From Balanoglossus misakiensis (lineage: Eukaryota > Hemichordata), in NCBI GenBank assembly GCA_040954595.2, contig CM082579.2, positions 14,942,001-15,006,000 of the forward strand: a DNA stretch of 64,000 nt. The letters are read 5' to 3'. The first letter of the stretch is position 1, and each line of letters opens with the position of its first letter. The position numbers were made by a program, and so were the translations under genes. Shown here one piece after another: positions 56,845 through 64,000 of the stretch. A model generated the notes under the pieces. That model did no database searches. It was given only the letters and a program-made list of their open reading frames with translations, and was not told the DNA's origin.

Positions 56845-58340
56845 ATATACTATTCAATTCATCAAGTTGATTTGAAAAACATACATGCAAATCTTACTTG
56901 AGCTACCCCTAACATGACTAACAAATTTTAAAGCAATGGAACAAGCGGTTTTAGAGAAAAAAAATTAATTAAACAAGGCTGAAATTGCTCCAAAATTATC
57001 AATATGCAAATTTTGCAACATTTCAACAAAAGTATTGTAACTCATATCACCTACATGAAGCTTCATACTAAAATTTTTTACCACAAATGAGGAAAAAGGC
57101 AAAAAATGCATAAAATAGAACATTCAAACTATTAGTTCAAAAAATACAGGATTGTATGTGGTTGACATAAGGTACTTGCATACCAATTGTTAAATCAATC
57201 TGTAAATTATCATGAGAACAAACCCTGAAACCTTCAAATCAAATTTCAAAGCAGTGGGGGTAAAGGGGGCACAGTACGATATTTTACCCACAACTCTCCA
57301 TGATTTGTATCATCGAGATTGTCCATTTAATTACTTTCTGTTTTAGATACTAACAATGATATGAAGTACATATAACTGTATTAAGATTTATCTAGAAAAA
57401 GTATGTTGAGGAATTAGAGTGAAAATTTCAAAATCAAGATTTAAAAGCCATAGAAATCAAAGTATTCATTCATGTACGTCAAATGTCACACTTAGGAGGA
57501 AAGAAGCAATGACTAACTGAGGTGGCCAGTCTCTGTTGAAAGTTAACATGTAAATTTCCATTGTTCTGTCTATAGAAAAAAATCAATATCGTTTTGTTTG
57601 ATTAAACAAGTGTTTCAAGTGTCCCTGTTTTACTTCAAACTTTTTTGTATCGGCTGGCTATGCAATTGCTTATTTTATAAAATTTGTATCTCCTCTTTCA
57701 ATAATGCATGATTTTGTTTATCATTTGAAATGGTAATTGACAATAAGATTCGCCTTTAAAGCATGCTCTCAAAATTTGTATTAGTGGTCTACAATTTTCT
57801 CTACACATGTGAACTTTGCCTGGTTTGACCGAGTAATCTCTGGTTGTACAAACCAGAGTGATTCATGGGATATTTCACGTACTGTGGGGGGTTCTGAGAA
57901 GAGTTTTGACCAACAATGGCAAAAATCATCCGAAAAATAAACTATTCAATTCATCAAGTTGATTTGAAAAACATACATGCAAATCTTACTCGGGCTACCC
58001 CTAATATGACTAACAAATTTCAAAGCAATGTAACAACCGGTTTAAAACAAAAATTCAAAAACGGCCGAAATTGCTCCAAAATTATGAATATGCAAATTTT
58101 GCAACATTTTAACAAAAGTATGCTAACTCATATCACCTATATGAAGCTTCATACTAAATTTCAAAGAAGTCGTCTCATCAATTTTAGAAAAGTAGATGTT
58201 TTACCAAAAATGAGGAAAAAGGCAAAAAATGCATAAAAATAGAACATTCAAACTATTCAAAATACAGGACTGTATGTGGTTGACATAAGGTACTTGCATA
58301 CCAATTGTCAAATCAATCTGACCAGTGGTTTTGACCAATT
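56845..58340. repeat. Two direct copies of a dispersed repeat
   Basis: 56845-57250 and 57932-58340 share AATATACTATTCAATTCATC-like, AAAACATACATGCAAATCTT, CTACCCCTAA and GGTACTTGCATACCAATTGT blocks in order, with an offset of about 1.09 kb. No supported coding. Confidence 0.75.
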
Positions 58341-58662
58341 TCAAATTTTCCCAGCTAATTTGCATTTATTTAACAATTTCAACTGAATATGGCTGCCAGG
58401 TCAAATGACTGATTTGAATTTCAAGGTGCACACTCATTGGCAAGGACAACTGTGACAAATTCAAGAAGCATAGGTGTGGCAGGTTTTCAGAGCAAGGTGT
58501 AAAAAATATCCAGGGAATGGGGCCCAAGCTCCTAAAAACCCAGCACAATACCAATAGGGACTCATATTACTAACAAAGTGTAAGCCTGTAATAAGTCAAA
58601 AGCTGCACATCTTTTTACCACCTCGTGCCAGTACTAAGCAATAAGACTTTTTATAGAGTTGT

Positions 58663-59403
58663 TTAAGGTGGCACTGCATGAAACCGTCGAGACTTTTTCA
58701 GAGGCCTATTTCTCATCAAAGACAAAGTTTAAACCCCCATAAACCATATATATTCTGGAAGCTGAGATTTTGAACTTTTGTTTGAGTTGCAAATATTATT
58801 GATCCCCGGAAATGGTGGCGATTTTGGGCGAAAAAAACCATTTTTTGATATTATGTCATGAAATTTAAAATAGGTAAAAAAGTTGACCATGCATCATGCA
58901 TCTTAATATGTCATTCGAAACTAAAGTACACGTGCAAAAAAACGCTAATTTTGTTTTGCGTTATCTGCTTCCATTGAGGAGTAACAGCGTTTGAAAGTTA
59001 GATTTTCTGAAAATTTGATCAAATTCACGGTGAGTTGTATTGAATCAGAGTTTATTCCCGCCAGGGACACTTTATCGACATACAAAACTAGCGTTTTGTT
59101 GGATGGGTCATACACAATTCCCTGTCAAAATTTGAGCAAATTCGGCCAATGCAGGGCGAAGCTATTTTAGTCCGAAGTTGTCAAAAGCAGCGAAAATGCA
59201 AACCGAGAAAAACGGCCATTTGCATTGTTGACACCTATTTGTTAAGCTGTGAACTCATTCAGAAAAGTGCTATTTGGGGGTGATTGTGCACCATTTCCGC
59301 CAAGACGTATTAGTCAGGATGTGGGTGAGTATTAGGCCTACCGATTTATGTAAAAAAGTAAAATTTGGCAAAAATCACAACTTTTCATGCAATGCCACCT
59401 TAA
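58663..59403. mobile_element. 741-bp DNA element with TTAA ends
   Basis: Left TTAAGGTGGCACTGCATGAA, right TTCATGCAATGCCACCTTAA: about 21-bp inverted termini with one mismatch, enclosed by TTAA. No transposase frame, so non-autonomous. Confidence 0.85.
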
Positions 59404-60640
59404 TTGTCTCTGCTGATGCCAGAGATTGAAAAAGAATCCTACAAGTTAGGATTTTCAGAAACAATGATAGCTATTTCCATTACTGTTTGTAAACAAAAAT
59501 GTGATGTTCACCGCCTTGTTTTCAGAAAAGTATTTACATAAATGTTTTTCCATAGAGTTAACACAGACATTGGCAGCCATCTTGAATTTCAAAAACTGCA
59601 ACAATATCTCCAATGCAACAAATCTGCAAATTGTACTATTTGACACCTGACTTAGGTCAAGGGGTTTCAGAGATGATGACTACTCTTCAGACTCAGACAA
59701 AATAATAATGCAATATTCAGCGGAATTTCAAAAGCATTGACTAAGATCACCAAGGGACAATTCATACCAAAGATCAAAACAATTAGACGTACCTATTTTA
59801 AAGATCATTATGAAAACTTTACAGATTCGGTTATAATGTAAATAAAAGTAGATCACCCCTGTGGACATGGCAATCACACATGCATATTCTGACAAGATTT
59901 TTTGTTTGTACAAAAAGGCAACTGTCTCCAAAATACAAAATTACAGATTATGTCACATACCTCAGGGAGATCAATACTAAATTTCAGAGAAAATTTCCCC
60001 CCAAATATGCAAATTTCACCATATTTTGAAGAAACAACTTGTGTCATACCTAGAAACCTGCATAGTCAAAGTAATCTACGAGCTTAGCTTTTTTCTTCCA
60101 AAAACAGCAAAAAACTTGTTCCAAACTACAAATATGCAGAATTCAACACAATTTGAACACACATTACTTCGCCACCCCAAGAAACCTGCACACCAATTTT
60201 AAAAGCACTTGCGCCAGTGATTTCAGAAAAGAAAAATGTTGACAGACATAGGATGACTGAACATCTATCTACCTGTCAGATAACTTTTGCAGTGCTGAGA
60301 GCAGAGCTAGAGATTGGTGATGTCTTTTTACATTTTAAATCATCACACTTTGCTACTCAAAGCTACTATTCTGCTATGCTTGAGAAATGACTTGGGACCA
60401 TTTTTGGCAAACAATAGTCACTAATCTTCCTCAGTTTATAGTACAATGTACCTACACTGTTTTAGTAATGTACTGAAAATGTTCAGACTATTTCTTGTGT
60501 CTGCATATGTCTTTAGTACAGAAGAATAATCTATCCGGTTGTCATTTCTCTGTTTATTCAGAAATAAACTAGTCTGGGTTGCAACAGTAAACATTTTAAA
60601 ATATTCATACCATTTCTGAAGGATGTTCAAAACCAATACC
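59404..60640. other. AT-rich spacer with degenerate repeat relatives
   Basis: Short blocks (CAAATATGCA, ATTTCAGA, CACACCAATTTTAAAAGC) recall the family described for 60640-63900. No gene recognised. Confidence 0.5.
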
Positions 60641-63600
60641 TATGTGAAGCATTATATCAAATTTGCTGGGTAACTGTGGATTTATAACTTTTGCTAATTA
60701 CAGTGCTAACTCACACTGGATGATTCGACGGTAATTTTAGATTCATATGAAGATTTTTTACCAATAATGTTGAAAAATACAAACAAATGCATCAAAAATA
60801 GAAAATCAAAATTAGCTCAAAACATACAGGACTGTATGAGGTAGGCATAAGGTACTTGCATACCAATTTCCAAATCAATCTGACCAGCAGTTGTTGAATT
60901 TTGCGAGTTTTGACCAATTTCACATTTTCCAGCTAATTTGCATATATTTGGTAATGACATTTTCATGTTAACAAACTCCAATCTACAGCCCAGCCTGCAT
61001 CTGCACACCAAATATCGAGGTGATATGCACAACGGTTTTGAAGTTTTAGATGTGGACGGACATACAGACATACATCCATACAAACAGACAGACATACTGT
61101 AAAACACTTTATTTTCGCGAGCAATTAATTTTCGCCAAATACGCGAGAGCCAAAATAACGTGAAAATAAAAAGTCGCGTAAATTGTTTTTGAAGATAACG
61201 ATGCAGTGAATGAAATAAGAGAACGCGAAAATTAATACTCGCGAAACAGTGGCCTCTCTCTCGATATCGCGAAAAATTTAACTCGCGAAAATACAGTACA
61301 TCCATACATAAATACAGACGCAACTGATTCCATAAGGCCCATGGTACATACCATATGGGACCTAAAAACTGCAGAAGCTACACAAAACATTAATACTGAA
61401 AACATGGCAAACAGTTGTTGCTAACAGGGTTTTAAATCTCCCTTATAGATATTTTTGAACTCCCAATTTATGATTATTGACTGTTTGATTGATTAGTTGT
61501 TGCACAAATGATAGTATTATCAAAGTAAATAATATCTGTGAGAAATTTCTTTTCATATTTATTTGAATATGGATAGGGTAAGATGGGGGTTAAACAAAAC
61601 TACATTTGTTCAAAAGTGGCAAAAACACAAATATGCAAAAATCACTATAATTGTACACCATCTTACTTAAATCACTACAAGGAACATTCCTGTCAAAGTT
61701 CAAAGCAATCTGACAAGCGCTTTCAGACACAGCGAATTTGATAACCATCTACAAATATATTTTTATTTTTTAAACAATTCTTTTACAACACCTTACTTGG
61801 GTTACCCCCCTAGGAATCTGCATTCTGAGCAAAAATTACAAAATTGCTCAAAATTATAAATATACCAATTTCACAACAATTTGCAATTTGAACAAAAACT
61901 ATGGCTTTCAGAAAGGAAGATTTTTCTTTACCAATAATGCAGTAAAAGACAAAACAATAAAAATAGAAAATTCATAATATTAGCTCAAAACAAAACATAC
62001 AGGACTGTATGGCATTTATTGACATTTATAAGAATATGGACAGGGTATGATAGGGGGGGGGGGAATTATAAATTCCAAGGGGGTCATCAATTTTTTGTCA
62101 TAGCTTTTTGGGGCCATAGAAAAAATAACCTAAAAAGTAGGAAATCCTACGTCCCCCTAAGCTTTCATTCTGGCCAACAACTTTTTATGAAGGCTTCTGC
62201 AGTTGTTAAAAACAGATTGCCTGCTATGTTAGACTATCAATCTATAGAGGGGATGAAAAATGTCCTTTTGTCAAGTGTCTGGATTTTGATAACTTCAACA
62301 GGTAAAAATATATTTGTAGATGTTTATCAAATTCGCTATGTCTGAAACAGTATGCTTGCAAATGTATTAATATAGTCAGATAATATGAATAGTGAAGATA
62401 GCAAAACAAACAGGTTTATGCTTATAGCCATAACTTCTATTAGTGATGTACATGTTGTACTTAGCAAATAATTGTTATGATCAACTTGGTTTTTATTGCA
62501 CAAGATCTTTTTATTGCATCCATGTTTCGTTTCATTCTGGATAATAGTCTGTCTAAATAAGTTAACAGGCTTGATGAGGGTTATTTTAAACAGTGTTCTC
62601 AAAAAACCTGCAATGTCATGCCCTATATTTATAAAGTTGAGGAGAGGTTGTATTCCTAGCAGGATGTTGTAATCATTGGAGGACAAACCCTGCCAGTACC
62701 AAAAGTTGCTGGGTGTTATAAATGTTTGAGTAACCCCCCCCCCCCCCTTCCCCAATTACACAATATATACTAAAACATTTTTACAACATCTTACTCAGTT
62801 TACCCTTAGGAATATGCCTACCAAATCAATCTGGCATGCAGTTTTAAAGAAAAAAAAATGACCAAAAGTGGCAAAAATTGCTCAAAATTAAAATATGCAA
62901 ATTTTTCAACAATTTGAACAAAACTTTGGTTACTCAGACAACCATTAGAAGCTTCATACTAAAATTCAAAGAATGAGGCCTATAACTTTAAGAAATGATG
63001 ATTTCTTTACCAATAATGTGGAATAATACAAAAAATGCATAAAAGATTTTTGGCATAAAAAATTAAAAATCGATCATATTAGCTCAAAACATACAGGACT
63101 GTTTGAGGTAGACATAAGGTACATGCATACTGATTTTCAAATGAATGTGACCAGTGGTTGTTGAGTTTGAGTTTTGACCAATTTCACATTTTCCTAGCTA
63201 ATTTGCATATTTTTGGCAATGACAGCTTCATTTGAACAAACTCCAATCTTCAGCCTGGCCTGCATCTACACACCAAATATCGAGGTCATATGCCCAGCGG
63301 TTTTCAAGTTTGTGATGTGGACGGACATACAGACATACATACATACATCCACCGATATCATAAGGTCCCATGGTAAAGCAAATGGGACCTTACAAAACTA
63401 TGATAACTCAGATCACCTATGAAGCTTCATACTAAATTTCAAATAAGTCAGCTGATCAATTCCAGAAAAGCAGATTTTCTACCGATAATGTGGAAAGAGA
63501 CAAAAAATACATAAAAAATCGAAAATTCACATTAGCTCACAACATATAGAACTGTGTGAGGTTAACATAACTTACAGGAATACCAATTTTCAATTTTGAA

Positions 63601-63900
63601 AGCAATTTGCTCAGTAGTTGTCGAGTTCCCGAGTTTGGACGAATTTGACACTTTCCCAGCTAATTTGCATATTTTGGCAATGACAACTTCATTTTGACAA
63701 CTCCCACTTAATGCCCTGCCTGCATCTCCACACTAAATATCAAGGTCACATGCCAGTGGTTTCCAAGTGTTTGATATTGATAGACATACAGACAAACATC
63801 CATACAGACATCCATATATACAGGTGCAACTGATCCCATAAGGTCCCATGGTATAAATACATATACCTGCACCAAATGGGACCTAATAATTCTGATAAAA
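60640..63900. repeat. Cluster of GCTAATTTGCATAT / GGTCCCATGGT repeats
   Basis: Several related units lie in the same orientation. Each has an ACATACAGGACTGTATGAGG-type block (60820, 62000, 63090, 63550), then AGCTAATTTGCATAT (60935, 63195, 63655), CACACCAAATATCGAGGT, a GACGGACATACAGACATAC run and finally CATAAGGTCCCATGGT with AATGGGACCT. The GGTCCCAT/ATGGGACC pair at the end is inverted. No gene supported. A C tract lies near 62735-62748. Confidence 0.75.
61095..61298. mobile_element. TA-type MITE (copy 7)
   Basis: TACTGTAAAACACTTTATTT to AAAATACAGTA, inserted in the CATACAGACATAC run of the surrounding repeat. Confidence 0.85.
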
Positions 63901-64000
63901 TGCCTACATAGTAAGTTTAAAAACCAATTGTACCTTCAACGTCCTTGGACAACAATGGCTAATATTACTTGCCAAGGGCGACTAGAATTTTGGGGGCCTG
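61299..64000. other. Distal region without recognisable exons
   Basis: Dispersed-repeat DNA as described above, with no module of the CTLD-CUB-sushi-EGF family and no other splice-supported exon. Confidence 0.5.

Noticed and set aside
57916-58236. 106-residue open frame
   Set aside because: Lies in a dispersed repeat that also occurs at 56845-57250 with the frame broken; low-complexity composition.
62019-62755. Two frames of 108 and 139 residues
   Set aside because: Overlap dispersed repeats and homopolymer tracts on opposite strands; no recognisable domain.

Overview
This is a repeat-rich window of a metazoan nuclear genome. Genes are split by GT-AG introns. The one recognisable host gene encodes an extracellular mosaic protein with C-type lectin (CTLD), CUB, sushi/CCP and calcium-binding EGF modules. 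Non-LTR retrotransposon remnants, many small foldback elements and very long tandem arrays make up most of the rest. The module mix and the style of the dispersed repeats suggest a marine invertebrate, possibly a non-vertebrate deuterostome. The species cannot be fixed from the sequence alone. Nothing looks bacterial, viral or CRISPR-like.

Layout. (1) 1-4004 is a near-identical direct copy of 25065-29220. Each copy carries a CTLD exon, but the proximal copy has lost the preceding exon and breaks straight into a satellite. (2) 4005-20080 is a ~16 kb array of a 78-bp AT-rich monomer with higher-order repeats. (3) 20846-24045 is a minus-strand APE-type LINE remnant, interrupted by a ~0.8 kb DNA element that duplicated TTAA. 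(4) 26006-44116 (+) is the exon-intron gene: three CTLD exons plus one exon for its N-terminal edge, CUB1 in two exons, one exon of CUB2, CUB3 in two exons, a short linker exon, three sushi exons and two cbEGF exons. The splice phases agree across nearly all of these. (5) 44948-53215 is an 8.3 kb array of a 90-bp monomer mixed with 74-bp variants. It is open in one frame on both strands for about 4.8 kb. (6) 53216-64000 holds a palindromic element with a tRNA-like core, a 50-bp minisatellite, a LINE 3' tail and a cluster of related dispersed repeats. No host exon was recognised there.

The most informative result is that the lectin/CUB/sushi/EGF gene looks damaged in its CUB part. CUB1 first exon ends directly against a dispersed repeat, with no donor that preserves the frame. 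CUB2 carries TGA where CUB domains have a conserved Trp, and its second exon cannot be found. The CTLD, CUB3, sushi and EGF exons remain intact. The locus may be a decaying paralogue, a null haplotype, or a gene whose CUB1/CUB2 exons are skipped. The 25-kb duplication may be real, or two haplotypes placed in tandem by assembly.

Limits: identities were judged by eye. No database search, RNA evidence or alignment was available. Transposon superfamilies are given only where termini or target duplications can be seen.
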